From an uncultured Christensenellaceae bacterium (GTDB lineage: Bacteria > Bacillota > Clostridia > Christensenellales > UBA3700), in assembly GCA_944383905.1 (NCBI GenBank), contig CALWRI010000002.1, positions 100,913 through 164,912 of the forward strand: a stretch of DNA of 64,000 nt, in the 5' to 3' direction. The notes beneath the pieces were generated by a model. It ran no database searches, was not told the origin of the DNA, and saw nothing but the letters and a program-made list of their open reading frames with translations. Positions 7,566 through 16,082 of this stretch are shown here, piece by piece (position 1 is the stretch's first letter; each line of letters begins with the position of its first letter). A program made the translations under genes and the position numbers.

Positions 7566-8927
7566 TTATCGCTTAAATAACATATCCGCGATCCTGTCGA
7601 TCGTTCCTGCGCCGAGAAGAAGGATAATCCCTTTTTTGCCCAGCTTTGTTTTAATATAATCCGCTGCGGCTTCGTATCCGTCCATATAAAGACACCCCGT
7701 CTTTCTTTTTTTGAGTCTGATATAGAGATCGTATGCGCTCCCGCCCTCGATATTGCTCTCCCTCGCCGCGTATGTGGGCAGGATAACCACCTCGTCCGCC
7801 CAATAAAAGCTGTCTGCGAATCCGTCTATCAGGGATTTCGTGCGGCTATAAGTGTGAGGTTCGAAAAACACGCTGATTTCGCCCCTCGTCATGACCCTCG
7901 CGGTATCTATCGCGGCGGCGATCTCGTCGGGATGGTGCGCATAATCGGTTATCACCCTCGCTCCGCCTTCGAGCATACCTTTGCATTCAAAGCGACGGCT
8001 GACTCCGCAAAATTCGGACAGCGCTTTGCCCGCGTAGACGACGTCGAGACCCATTCCGTCCGCGACCGCGAGCGCCGCCAACGCGTTGAGTACGTTGTGT
8101 TTGCCGTAAGCGTGAGTGGTATAGCGCGCGACGAATTTTCCGTATCTGTAAAGAGAAAACGAATATATGCCATTGTCGAAAGTCAGATCGTCTGCCCTGT
8201 AATCGCAATCGGCACCGAAGCCGAAAGTCACCGTTTTCAGTCCTTTGACGGAGATCTCGTCTTTCAGACCACGGTCGATCACGAGCAATCCGCCTTCTTT
8301 CACGTTTTCGGCAAAACGTATGAACGCCTGCTTGAGATCGTCCGTATCCCTGTAACAATCTGGATGATCGAAGTGCACATTGAGTATCACCGCGACGTCG
8401 GGATTGAGAGCGAGAAAACTGCGCTTGTATTCGCACGCTTCGGTGAGAAAGACGTCTCTGCCCGTATCCGTCAGACTGATCTCCCCTCCCGGAAGATCCC
8501 CCCCTACATGTCCGATAAATCTTACTCCCTGTGCTTTGAATATGCCGCACATCATTGCAGTCGCCGTCGTCTTCCCGTGCGTACCTGCGACCGCGACGGT
8601 TTTTTTGCAAAGCGAAGCGACGAGCGCGAGAAACGCCTTTCTTTCCATCACCGTCTTGCGCAGCTCCCTGGCTTTCGCAAGTTCTGCGTCGTCGTCGGGT
8701 ATGCAGGCTGTATAAACTACGAGATCGGCGTGCCCGACGATTTTTTCGTCGCTTCCGCAATAGGCATAAATCCCGTTTTTGCACAGCGTTTCGATAACCG
8801 GCGTATCCGCTTTGTCGGAGCCGCTCACCGTCATTCCCGCTCTCGCGCACAAAAGCGCAAGCGCCTTCATGCTCACGCCCCCTATACCTATAAAATGCAC
8901 TCTGTGAAAATCGGTCAGATCCAGCAT
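7566..8927 (-). CDS. murC: UDP-N-acetylmuramate--L-alanine ligase
   Basis: ATP-dependent cytoplasmic ligase adding L-Ala to UDP-MurNAc in peptidoglycan precursor synthesis. The N-terminal HFIGIGGVSM Rossmann loop binds the UDP substrate. The Mur-ligase ATP loop GTHGKTTATAM is near residue 115, and the C-terminal domain includes ITDYAHHPDEI. At 453 residues it has normal length. There is no Shine-Dalgarno sequence before the ATG. Instead a TATAAT box ends only five bases upstream (see the separate promoter entry). Confidence 0.96.
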   Translation of the reverse strand: MLDLTDFHRVHFIGIGGVSMKALALLCARAGMTVSGSDKADTPVIETLCKNGIYAYCGSDEKIVGHADLVVYTACIPDDDAELAKARELRKTVMERKAFLALVASLCKKTVAVAGTHGKTTATAMMCGIFKAQGVRFIGHVGGDLPGGEISLTDTGRDVFLTEACEYKRSFLALNPDVAVILNVHFDHPDCYRDTDDLKQAFIRFAENVKEGGLLVIDRGLKDEISVKGLKTVTFGFGADCDYRADDLTFDNGIYSFSLYRYGKFVARYTTHAYGKHNVLNALAALAVADGMGLDVVYAGKALSEFCGVSRRFECKGMLEGGARVITDYAHHPDEIAAAIDTARVMTRGEISVFFEPHTYSRTKSLIDGFADSFYWADEVVILPTYAARESNIEGGSAYDLYIRLKKRKTGCLYMDGYEAAADYIKTKLGKKGIILLLGAGTIDRIADMLFKR

Positions 8928-8932
8928 ACAAC

Positions 8933-8962
8933 ATTATATGCTCGCGTTTGTCCGATTGTCCT
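8933..8962 (-). promoter_or_regulatory. murC promoter giving a leaderless transcript
   Basis: On the minus strand, TATAAT (8938-8933) is preceded after 18 bases by a weak AGGACA (8962-8957). Its end is five bases from the murC ATG, so transcription would start at or beside the start codon. This fits the missing ribosome binding site. Confidence 0.5.
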
Positions 8963-9101
8963 AAAGGTCTGTTTTTTTACTTGTTTCCCGCATGAAATTT
9001 CAAATGTATAAGACATTGTCCGATCTTTTGTCCGGTACGGAAGAAATCTCCGGCTTAAAATTACATTAAGAAAAATTTTAAGTTTTTTTTAATAAAAAAT
9101 A

Positions 9102-9130
9102 TTGTTTTTTCAACAGTTTTATGATATATT
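9102..9130 (+). promoter_or_regulatory. spoVG promoter
   Basis: TTGTTT (9102-9107), a 17-base spacer and TATATT (9125-9130) lie about 30 bases before the spoVG start, in a strongly AT-rich stretch. The sigma-H pattern of Bacillus spoVG was not evident. Confidence 0.5.
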
Positions 9131-9159
9131 GATATTACACTAAATTTCAGAGGAACCTC

Positions 9160-9432
9160 ATGAAAATCACCGACATCAAGATCAGAATGGTAACAAAAGA
9201 CAATGACAGGCTCAAGGCGGTCGCTTCGGTCGTATTCGACGAATGTTTCGTCCTGCACGACATAAAGGTCATCGACGGCAAGTTGGGACTTTTCATCGCT
9301 ATGCCGAGCCGCAAGACCCCTGACGGCGAGTACAAAGACATCGCTCATCCTCTCAACACGGAGACGCGCGATTCCCTCAACCGCGAGATCCTTGCCGCAT
9401 ACGAAAAGGCGAAGGACGCGCCTGCGGAATAA
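9160..9432 (+). CDS. spoVG: SpoVG, RNA-binding septation regulator
   Basis: A 90-residue protein matching SpoVG throughout: [11 protein letters not shown], then [21 protein letters not shown], then the [11 protein letters not shown] core and DIAHPLN. SpoVG proteins are small site-specific nucleic-acid-binding regulators affecting septation and sporulation in Bacillus, with broader roles in other Firmicutes. AGAGGA lies six bases before the ATG. It is monocistronic between a promoter and a strong hairpin. Confidence 0.95.
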   Translation: MKITDIKIRMVTKDNDRLKAVASVVFDECFVLHDIKVIDGKLGLFIAMPSRKTPDGEYKDIAHPLNTETRDSLNREILAAYEKAKDAPAE

Positions 9433-9468
9433 CAAGACAATTCTCACTTTATAATACAACACCTCATA

Positions 9469-9508
9469 AAATATAGCCGCATCCTTTCGGGAAGCGGTTA
9501 TATTTTTT
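9469..9508. terminator. Bidirectional terminator between spoVG and FGGY kinase operon
   Basis: A 12-bp stem (9469-9480 with 9494-9505) has a T-run on the plus strand and an A/T-rich flank giving Ts on the minus strand. It ends spoVG and probably also the convergent 14.5-9.5 kb operon. Confidence 0.85.
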
Positions 9509-9541
9509 CAGTCAATAGATATTCTTGCTTTTTCCTGATCG

Positions 9542-11101
9542 TCAGAGCCTGTCCTTTTCCATCATCTTGTAAAGCTCGTTGTATATCGGCAGGTTGCGCT
9601 CATAGATCTTCTTGTAAACTCTCGTATAATACTGCATATATTTTGCGTGATTCTCCTCCGACGGTACAAATGTGTCCGTGACTCTCACCATATTCGAAAC
9701 GGCGTTTTCGAGAGAATCGTAGTAGCCGAGCGAGGTAAAGCTGACTATCGCACAGCCGAGTCCGCTCGTCTCGTAAGTCTGCACGCGGTACACCTCTCTG
9801 CCCATTATATCCGCGGTTATCCTGCATATTATGTCGCTTTGCGAGCCGCCGCCTGCGACAGCGATGCGATTGATCTTGCAACGCGCTCTTTTCTGGAGGT
9901 TTTCCAGCCCGTCGTAAAGCGCATAACCGAGACCTTCGATGATCGCCCTGTAAACGTGAAGACGGGTATGTATATCTGAAAAGCCTATCATTACGCCCTT
10001 CGCCTGCGGCGTCTTGAGACCGGGTCCCCAATAAGGCTGAAGCACGAGTCCGTTGCTGCCGAGAGGCACTTTTTCGAGCTTTTCGTCGAGGAGTCTTTCA
10101 GGTGAAATGCCCAGCTTTTCCGCCTCTATCTTTTCGTTGAGGGCGAATTGGTCTCTGAACCACGAAACCATCCAGAATCCTCTGAATATTTGTATTTCGG
10201 GATTGAATTTCCCGTTCGCGACCGCGGTATACGCGGGCATGAAGGTCTCCGGCTCGACGTACTTGTCCGTCGTGATCTCTACCGAAGCCGCCGTACCGAG
10301 ACTAACCGACGCGACGTTTTTGGCAAGACAGCCGTTGCCGACTGTTTCGCACGCCTTGTCTGCGCCCGTCGCTATGAAAGGCAATCCTTCTTTTATGCCC
10401 GTTTCGAGACTGCATTGCTTTGTGATATGTCCGATCACGTCTCCGGGATTGACGAGCTCGCACATCTTGTCCACCGGACAGCCGAAGACGGGAAAATTGA
10501 GAGCGTATTTCGTCATCCAGTCGCGTTTGCGGTAATCGTAAGGAAATTTCGCCGCCTGTCCCGCTCTGCTGTCCGCGAGTCTTCCCGTAAACTTGAAATT
10601 GTACCACGCCGTCGGCATGACTATCTTTGCCGTGCGCTCCCATACGTCGGGCTGATTGACGCGCACCCAATTCGTATACGATGTCTTTCTCGAAACTCTC
10701 GCAGTCTCGCCCATACCGACTATCGCGTAAAGAAATCTGTTCAAAAGCGGCATCGGGTCGGGGCATTTGACCTCTCTCTTGTCCATCCATAGAATGGCGT
10801 TGCGGGTGGGATTTCCTTCCTTATCGAGGAAAAACAAAGAATTTCTTATGCTTGTCGCGCATACTCCGACGACGTCGTTCCATTTGTCGCCGACCTTTTG
10901 TTTAAGCTCGCGCGAAACGGTGCAAATGCCTTGCCAACATTCGATCGGATCCTTTTCCGCCCTGTTGTCGTTTTGAGAAATGTAAGGCGGTTCGTCGTGT
11001 TTCGTCTTTTCGATAAGATTGCCGTGTTTGTCGAAAAGAAGCGCACGGGTACTTTGAGTACCGATGTCAAACACGAGAACGAGCGGTTCAGTACTGTGCA
11101 T
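9542..11101 (-). CDS. FGGY-family carbohydrate kinase
   Basis: A 519-residue sugar/polyol kinase. The first phosphate loop VFDIGTQSTRALLFD is near residue 10. A central TGADKACETVGNG precedes the FGGY C-domain adenosine-site motif AVAGGGSQSDIICR. These kinases phosphorylate glycerol, xylulose, ribulose, erythritol and similar substrates using ATP. The sequence does not decide which. It is the last gene of a four-gene run and overlaps the end of the AMP-dependent ligase by 14 bases. Its lipid-type neighbours make a glycerol-like substrate conceivable, but that is inference. Confidence 0.85.
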   Translation of the reverse strand: MHSTEPLVLVFDIGTQSTRALLFDKHGNLIEKTKHDEPPYISQNDNRAEKDPIECWQGICTVSRELKQKVGDKWNDVVGVCATSIRNSLFFLDKEGNPTRNAILWMDKREVKCPDPMPLLNRFLYAIVGMGETARVSRKTSYTNWVRVNQPDVWERTAKIVMPTAWYNFKFTGRLADSRAGQAAKFPYDYRKRDWMTKYALNFPVFGCPVDKMCELVNPGDVIGHITKQCSLETGIKEGLPFIATGADKACETVGNGCLAKNVASVSLGTAASVEITTDKYVEPETFMPAYTAVANGKFNPEIQIFRGFWMVSWFRDQFALNEKIEAEKLGISPERLLDEKLEKVPLGSNGLVLQPYWGPGLKTPQAKGVMIGFSDIHTRLHVYRAIIEGLGYALYDGLENLQKRARCKINRIAVAGGGSQSDIICRITADIMGREVYRVQTYETSGLGCAIVSFTSLGYYDSLENAVSNMVRVTDTFVPSEENHAKYMQYYTRVYKKIYERNLPIYNELYKMMEKDRL

Positions 11102-12740
11102 TTTCTCCTCCTGTTTCTTCGAGTTTTCTGTAATCGACTTTGCCTATCTGTGTGAGAGGCAGACGGTCGCGGAATTCGACTTGTCGCGGCATCGCGTATT
11201 TGAGCATTTTTGCCCCGATCTCTTGAAGAACAGCCTTTTTCAACGTGTCTCTGTCCGCGCCTTTACACGGCTGAACTATGAGTTTCACCTGCGGTTTGCC
11301 GTCCACCGTCATTGCCACGACGCAACTACGCCTGACTCCTTCGACCTTGTTGACTACGTTTTCTATCTCCTGCGGAAACACGTTGTTTCCGGCAATCTTT
11401 ATTACCCTTTTTTTGCGGTCCACGAAATAAACGAAGCCGTCCTCGTCTATCCTTCCCATATCGCCCGTACGCACCCACTTTGCGTCGTCATAATCGAAAA
11501 ACGCTTTTTTCGTACCTTCTTCGTCCGCGTAATATCCCGTCATCATCGTGTTGGAACTGATGCAGAGATTGCCTACGGAGCCGCACGGCAACGGCTTGTC
11601 CGAGTCGTCGAATATCCCGAAACGGGTGTTTTCGAAGGGCTTGCCTATCGACCCTTCGCGGTAATTCTGCGGCGTATTCACGCAACATATCCCCGCTTCC
11701 GTAAGTCCGTACCCCTCGTTGAGTCTGATCGGATTTCCCGCCGCCGCGGTAGCGTTGTAAAACCTTTCCTTCACGCTGTTGCTCAGCTTGTCTCCTCCGC
11801 AGTAGCAGTGTTTGAGCCGTCTGACGTATTTACCCTTGAAATACCCGCTGTCAAGCATCTTCGCGAACATATTGGGCACGCCCGAAATAAACGTCGCGGA
11901 CGTGGATCTCAACAGTTTGCACGCGCGCTTGGGATCGAATTTAGGCATAAGCACGACCTGCCCGCCCGCGCATATAGTCGTATGCATACATATCCCCAGT
12001 CCGAAGGTGTGAAATATCGGTAGCACCATCAGCATCCCGTCTCTGTCGTCGACGGGTTTGCCTCCTATAAGCGCAAGCGCGTTTTCCGCAAGGCAGTTGA
12101 ACGCAGAATTGTCGAGCATGACCGTCTTCGACGCGCCCGTCGTACCGCCGCTGTGCATATACACCGCAATATCCTTTCCCCTTATCTCGGGATAATCGGA
12201 TTTTTGCTCATCAAAACTTATTTTGCCGCTTATCACGTCGCGGTATCGGACGACTTTGCCGCCGTAAGGCACACTCTTTGCCGCCTTTGCCGTGTGCAAC
12301 CTGTAAAAAGGTTTGTACGCCGCGGGCAGATAGTCCGCCGCGCTTGCAATTATTAACGGCAAGTCGAGATCTTTCAGATACTCCGCGTATTTGGGATAGA
12401 ATTCCTCAAACAGCACAGCCGCGCAGGCGTTCATATCCTTGACGAATCCGCGCAGCGCCTCTCCCGTAACGAGCGGATGGACCGCGTTGACGACCGCTCC
12501 CGTCTTGTTTATTGCATAAAACGCGACGATAGCGTCGGGAATATTGGGAAGACACAACACGACGTTGCCGCCTTTTCCGACGCCCTGTGACCGCAGATAA
12601 TCGGCAAGCGCGTCGCAATGCGCGAAAAATTCTCCTTTGGACAGTGTGCGTCCGTAATATGATATGCACTTGTTGTCGTCCGACAGATGCGCGGTATTGT
12701 CCGCGAAATGACGGTACATCGATTTATCAGAATACCGCAT
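11088..12740 (-). CDS. Acyl-CoA synthetase (AMP-forming ligase)
   Basis: A 550-residue member of the ANL adenylate-forming family. It has the phosphate loop HSGGTTGASK near residue 192 and the A5 motif EGYGLTEAG. The A7 and A8 region is TGDMGRIDEDGFVYFVDRKK with the hinge. The catalytic lysine is in the C-terminal IGKVDYRKL. All key residues are present, so it should be active, most likely activating a fatty acid to its CoA thioester through an acyl-adenylate. It overlaps the upstream PAP2 gene (14 bases) and the downstream kinase gene (14 bases), suggesting coupled translation and a shared pathway. Confidence 0.88.
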   Translation of the reverse strand: MRYSDKSMYRHFADNTAHLSDDNKCISYYGRTLSKGEFFAHCDALADYLRSQGVGKGGNVVLCLPNIPDAIVAFYAINKTGAVVNAVHPLVTGEALRGFVKDMNACAAVLFEEFYPKYAEYLKDLDLPLIIASAADYLPAAYKPFYRLHTAKAAKSVPYGGKVVRYRDVISGKISFDEQKSDYPEIRGKDIAVYMHSGGTTGASKTVMLDNSAFNCLAENALALIGGKPVDDRDGMLMVLPIFHTFGLGICMHTTICAGGQVVLMPKFDPKRACKLLRSTSATFISGVPNMFAKMLDSGYFKGKYVRRLKHCYCGGDKLSNSVKERFYNATAAAGNPIRLNEGYGLTEAGICCVNTPQNYREGSIGKPFENTRFGIFDDSDKPLPCGSVGNLCISSNTMMTGYYADEEGTKKAFFDYDDAKWVRTGDMGRIDEDGFVYFVDRKKRVIKIAGNNVFPQEIENVVNKVEGVRRSCVVAMTVDGKPQVKLIVQPCKGADRDTLKKAVLQEIGAKMLKYAMPRQVEFRDRLPLTQIGKVDYRKLEETGGENAQY

Positions 12741-13602
12741 CGAGCAACCTTTCGAGTTTATTACTGCCGTCCAGAACCTGTTTGTCGAGCTTCTTGCCGT
12801 ATGCCACCGCGATAACGATAGCCTGGATGAAAAACGCTATGCCGAACCCGATCGTGACGTCGCTCAGATAATGATGACCGTCCGATATGCGCGCAAGCAT
12901 CGTGACGACGACGAACGCGAGCGCAACCAAAAAAACCTGTTTTTCCTTGTCTTTCAGCCTTTCGTCTATGCCGCAAAGCGGGAGAAGAAGAAACAATGAC
13001 GCCGCAAATGCGGAATGACCCGACGGGAAAGAATCCCCTCCCGTACGCTCAATCCTGTACCACGGCGTAAACATCGCGTCCCCCGTCTGCGTATCGACGT
13101 AACGCGCTCTGCCCCATATCGTCTTCAGAAGATAAACTATGACTGCGGTGAGCGCGACCGAGAACAGTACGACGAGCGCCCATTTCTTCATTGCGGCAAG
13201 TTTTTCTCCGTCAATCCTTTTCGTAACCGCATAAACAGTTACGGTCAAAGGCACCGACAACACCGCTCCGAGAGCGAGAGCGAAGAGTTTGCTTGAAAAA
13301 AGCATCTCTCCGAAATCGAGAAAAGTCAGGGCACCCGCGACGTATCCGAGAATATAAAACAAATATGTCTTTGCTTTCTTTTTTTCGTTGATCTCCGCAT
13401 TGCGTCCGAGCACGAAACAAGCGAAAGCAGACAGCACGAAAGCAGGCGCTTTGCCTATCGCTTCGTATATTTTGCCGAACGCGTTGTCTCTCGCATAAAG
13501 AACCTCGGAGACTTTGAGGTCAAACAATGTGGCTACGGCAAAAAAAACGAGAATCGCCGCAGCGACGAACGACGTCCAGATATACAATTTTTTACTATTC
13601 AA
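12727..13602 (-). CDS. PAP2-family membrane phosphatase (copy 2)
   Basis: A 291-residue multi-pass membrane protein, roughly six helices. All three PAP2 catalytic motifs are present: C1 KTIWGRARY, C2 PSGHSAF with the general-acid His, and C3 ARISDGHHYLSD with nucleophile His and Asp. Members remove phosphate from phosphatidate, undecaprenyl diphosphate or related lipids at the membrane. It resembles the preceding gene in order of motifs and in FTPWY before motif C2, so the pair looks like an old tandem duplication. It overlaps both neighbours. Confidence 0.9.
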   Translation of the reverse strand: MNSKKLYIWTSFVAAAILVFFAVATLFDLKVSEVLYARDNAFGKIYEAIGKAPAFVLSAFACFVLGRNAEINEKKKAKTYLFYILGYVAGALTFLDFGEMLFSSKLFALALGAVLSVPLTVTVYAVTKRIDGEKLAAMKKWALVVLFSVALTAVIVYLLKTIWGRARYVDTQTGDAMFTPWYRIERTGGDSFPSGHSAFAASLFLLLPLCGIDERLKDKEKQVFLVALAFVVVTMLARISDGHHYLSDVTIGFGIAFFIQAIVIAVAYGKKLDKQVLDGSNKLERLLDAVF

Positions 13603-14521
13603 GATCTGCCACTTCCTTTTCTTTATTTTCCGCTATACGGAAATTGTATCTGCCCCTTCTGAAAAACAGGTATCTGCAAAGGACGTATATCCAATAAGTA
13701 ACGTACCCGCCGACGAGGACATCAGACAAAAAATGTGCGTCGTCGACGATACGAGCGACCGCGACCACCGCGGTAAAAGCCACGCAGCATACGTTTGCGG
13801 CAGCGCGTAAAGACTTGTCGCATTTTTTCGGATAAAGATCGCACAGCACGCAAAGTACAAAGACGTGCGCCGCGCTCGACGTGTGCCCTGACGGGAACGA
13901 AGTATAATGATAATCGGGATTGGGATTTTCTCTGTTGATATTTATTTTATACCACGGCGTAAAACCGTCGAAATCACCCTCTTTGAGCATGTCGCGGTAA
14001 CGCATCCTGCAAAATATGTTCTTGCTTATCTGAATGACCGCAAGAGTGACGAGAGTGAATACGATCAGAAAAACTCCGTATTTGAACACCTTGTTCATCG
14101 TGCTCGTTTTTATAAGTGAGCCGACCCACAGCGTCAGTGCTCCTATTCCTGCCGCTCCGACTACGGAAAACGCCGCGAGATGCGGAGGCTCGTTGAGCTT
14201 GGTACCTGCGTAAAAGAAAAAGAACCAACCGCCGAATATCGCGAGACAGCCGATTGCTTTGATCAAAGCCTTCTGATATTTTTTCTCAAAAAGAGGGGCG
14301 TTGAAAAAGACTATGACTCCTCCGACGGGAACGGCAAAGTAAGCGGGATATTCTCCTATAAGCGCAAAGAGGTCGGCGAAAAAGCTGTCGCCGTCCGAAA
14401 GCGCATGATTGATCTGAAGGTCATACTTTGTCGCGACAGCCATCAGCGCTATAAAAAACGCAAACCCTATGGCGTTCACGATCCAGAAAGTCGTTCTTTT
14501 AAATCTTCCTTCCGTTTCCAT
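13595..14521 (-). CDS. PAP2-family membrane phosphatase (copy 1)
   Basis: A 308-residue membrane protein with C1 KNIFCRMRY, C2 PSGHTSSA and C3 ARIVDDAHFLSD, all catalytic residues kept. It is longer than its neighbour between FTPWY and the PSGH motif, where an Asn/Pro-rich insert sits. It is the first gene of the four-gene operon. The RBS GAGGA is seven bases from the ATG, directly after a hairpin in the leader. Substrate is unknown; phosphatidate or a polyprenyl diphosphate are the usual candidates. Confidence 0.9.
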   Translation of the reverse strand: METEGRFKRTTFWIVNAIGFAFFIALMAVATKYDLQINHALSDGDSFFADLFALIGEYPAYFAVPVGGVIVFFNAPLFEKKYQKALIKAIGCLAIFGGWFFFFYAGTKLNEPPHLAAFSVVGAAGIGALTLWVGSLIKTSTMNKVFKYGVFLIVFTLVTLAVIQISKNIFCRMRYRDMLKEGDFDGFTPWYKININRENPNPDYHYTSFPSGHTSSAAHVFVLCVLCDLYPKKCDKSLRAAANVCCVAFTAVVAVARIVDDAHFLSDVLVGGYVTYWIYVLCRYLFFRRGRYNFRIAENKEKEVADLE

Positions 14522-14532
14522 GTATTATCCTC

Positions 14533-14585
14533 GTGCGCAGATGCGCACCCTATATTATTATATAATCTTTTAGCGTGATAATCAA
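14533..14585 (-). promoter_or_regulatory. Promoter and 5' hairpin of the PAP2-ligase-kinase operon
   Basis: On the minus strand, TTGATT (14585-14580) is followed after 17 bases by TATAAT (14562-14557). The predicted transcript then begins almost at once with a perfect GTGCGC/GCGCAC hairpin (14548-14533), just before the ribosome site. Such 5' hairpins can stabilise mRNA. No ligand-binding motif is recognised. Confidence 0.7.
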
Positions 14586-14701
14586 GTACTTTGTGAATTT
14601 AGTCCCTTCCTATCGTTCCATCATTTCTGCAAAGTCCCTCGCCGATCTCCCGTTTTCGTCCGCGCGGAGTTTTTTCGCAAGAACACAACCGTTCCGGCGA
14701 A

Positions 14702-14731
14702 CAAAAAAAAGCACCCGAAATTCGGGTGCTT
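14702..14731 (-). terminator. Terminator of lipoprotein gene
   Basis: A near-perfect palindrome (AGCACCCGAA arms, 14710-14731) is followed on the minus strand by a run of eight T. The plus side also has a T-rich flank. Confidence 0.9.
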
Positions 14732-14753
14732 GATTTTTTGATTGACGATCGAA

Positions 14754-15728
14754 TTACTTGGTGAACATCTTTTCGGTCAGGTCTGCGGGAGTGAATCCCT
14801 CTTCGTTGCCGAAGTAAGAGAACTGTCTGAAGCTGTTCAGAGTGATCGTGGTGTCGATGAAGCCTGCGACCTGCATCAGGTAAGATTCGGTCAGATTGAG
14901 GCTCTTGATATAACCGTTGTCCCATATCGTGATGGTCAGTTTGATCTCCTTGAATTCGAAACCGTCGGGGGTAACGCCGCTGCTCTCGAGCATGTACATC
15001 ATCTGCTTGGTATATTCGACGGTGGAGAGCTTGGGATCCGCAACGATCGTGAAGGTATAGGTGCCGTCGTTGTTGCTTACGACAGTGCTGCTCTTCGCCG
15101 CATCGTATGTATTCTCGTCGATGTCGTACATCCAGATCTTGGTGGGGTTAGCCGCCTTTGCGCTCTGATATTTTTCGATGTCGTTAAACTGTTCGACGGG
15201 CTGGAAGGTCTTGCCCTCTTTGAAAGCCATATCGTAAACGCCCTTTTCCTCGTCGAGAGTTACTACCTGAAGGTCCTTCTTGAGACCGCTGCGGAAGTAG
15301 ATGTCTTCGGTCACGCCCTCTTTGGTGTAAGAGGTCTCTTCCCAGATGTAGACCTTCATGACGGAACCGCCTATACTGCCGGACAGGTTGTTGCTGAACA
15401 TGGTGTAGTCGCCGTCCGCGCTGCCGTTTCTTATGCTCTGCGATTTGACGAACTGCGTGAACTTAACGCCGAGAACCTCGGTAACGATGGAACCGGTCGC
15501 ATTGGAGGCTATATAGTCAGCCGCATAGAAGTTGTCGACGCCCGCGAGAAGCATCTCGATAGCGCTCATATCCGCGGTGATTGCGGTAGCGGATTCTTGA
15601 GTCGGTTTTTCGTCGCCGAAACCTTCGATACCGGAAGTGTCGACCACGGGATCTTTGCACGCCACGAAAGACATGCAGGTGAAAGCGATTACCAAAACCG
15701 ATACGATTGCGATAATGATCTTTTTCAT
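14754..15728 (-). CDS. Predicted lipoprotein, unknown function
   Basis: A 324-residue secreted protein. It has a lysine-start signal peptide, a hydrophobic core and the lipobox SFVAC, so the lipid-modified cysteine is residue 24. The mature part is hydrophilic and probably beta-rich, with no domain I recognise. In general form it resembles clostridial LolA/LppX-like lipoproteins, but this is not established. The start was placed at 15728 rather than an in-frame ATG at 15755 because AGGAGA lies seven bases upstream of it and the signal peptide begins there. It is monocistronic. Confidence 0.8.
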   Translation of the reverse strand: MKKIIIAIVSVLVIAFTCMSFVACKDPVVDTSGIEGFGDEKPTQESATAITADMSAIEMLLAGVDNFYAADYIASNATGSIVTEVLGVKFTQFVKSQSIRNGSADGDYTMFSNNLSGSIGGSVMKVYIWEETSYTKEGVTEDIYFRSGLKKDLQVVTLDEEKGVYDMAFKEGKTFQPVEQFNDIEKYQSAKAANPTKIWMYDIDENTYDAAKSSTVVSNNDGTYTFTIVADPKLSTVEYTKQMMYMLESSGVTPDGFEFKEIKLTITIWDNGYIKSLNLTESYLMQVAGFIDTTITLNSFRQFSYFGNEEGFTPADLTEKMFTK

Positions 15729-15786
15729 ATTCTTCTCCTTATAATAACTACCCATAAAATGGTTATTTTGTCGGGGTTCAATTGAT

Positions 15787-15815
15787 ATTTTATCTTAACC
15801 GCGCATAAAAATCAA
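15787..15815 (-). promoter_or_regulatory. Promoter of lipoprotein gene
   Basis: On the minus strand, TTGATT (15815-15810) and TAAAAT (15792-15787) are separated by 17 bases. The leader also contains an imperfect hairpin at 15741-15765 just ahead of the ribosome site. Confidence 0.6.
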
Positions 15816-15987
15816 GTAAAATACCGTTCAAAATATATACAATTTTATAATGCTTTTTTTTCGTTTCATCCATAAAATGCGGCAAATTCGCGCTTTTTCG
15901 CGTTTCAAACCGTTTATTTGCGACGATTTCGGTTTCCCCGCTAATGCGCAGATTTACGCCGCGGATTTATTTTGAAAGGATTTTTTA

Positions 15988-16016
15988 TTGACATATTTTT
16001 TTCCTTAATGTATTAT
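15988..16016 (+). promoter_or_regulatory. degV promoter
   Basis: A perfect TTGACA (15988-15993), a 17-base spacer and TATTAT (16011-16016) lie about 65 bases before the degV start. Confidence 0.85.
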
Positions 16017-16082
16017 GATAATATCCGTACATAACTGTACGAAATCGTCATTTGTGTAAAAAAAACAACAAGGATATTTGAT

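Larger units (their letters stand above)
15729..16082. other. Divergent intergenic region, no gene
   Basis: About 350 AT-rich bases separate the lipoprotein gene from degV. They contain the two divergent promoters and a short hairpin in the lipoprotein leader. I see no open frame with a ribosome site and no known RNA. Confidence 0.6.

Noticed and set aside
12727-14521. One PAP2 gene broken by a frameshift
   Set aside because: Each open frame carries a full set of all three catalytic motifs, so they are two complete genes.
14580-14760. Small gene between the PAP2 operon promoter and the lipoprotein terminator
   Set aside because: The only open frame continues antisense into the lipoprotein gene and lacks a ribosome site.
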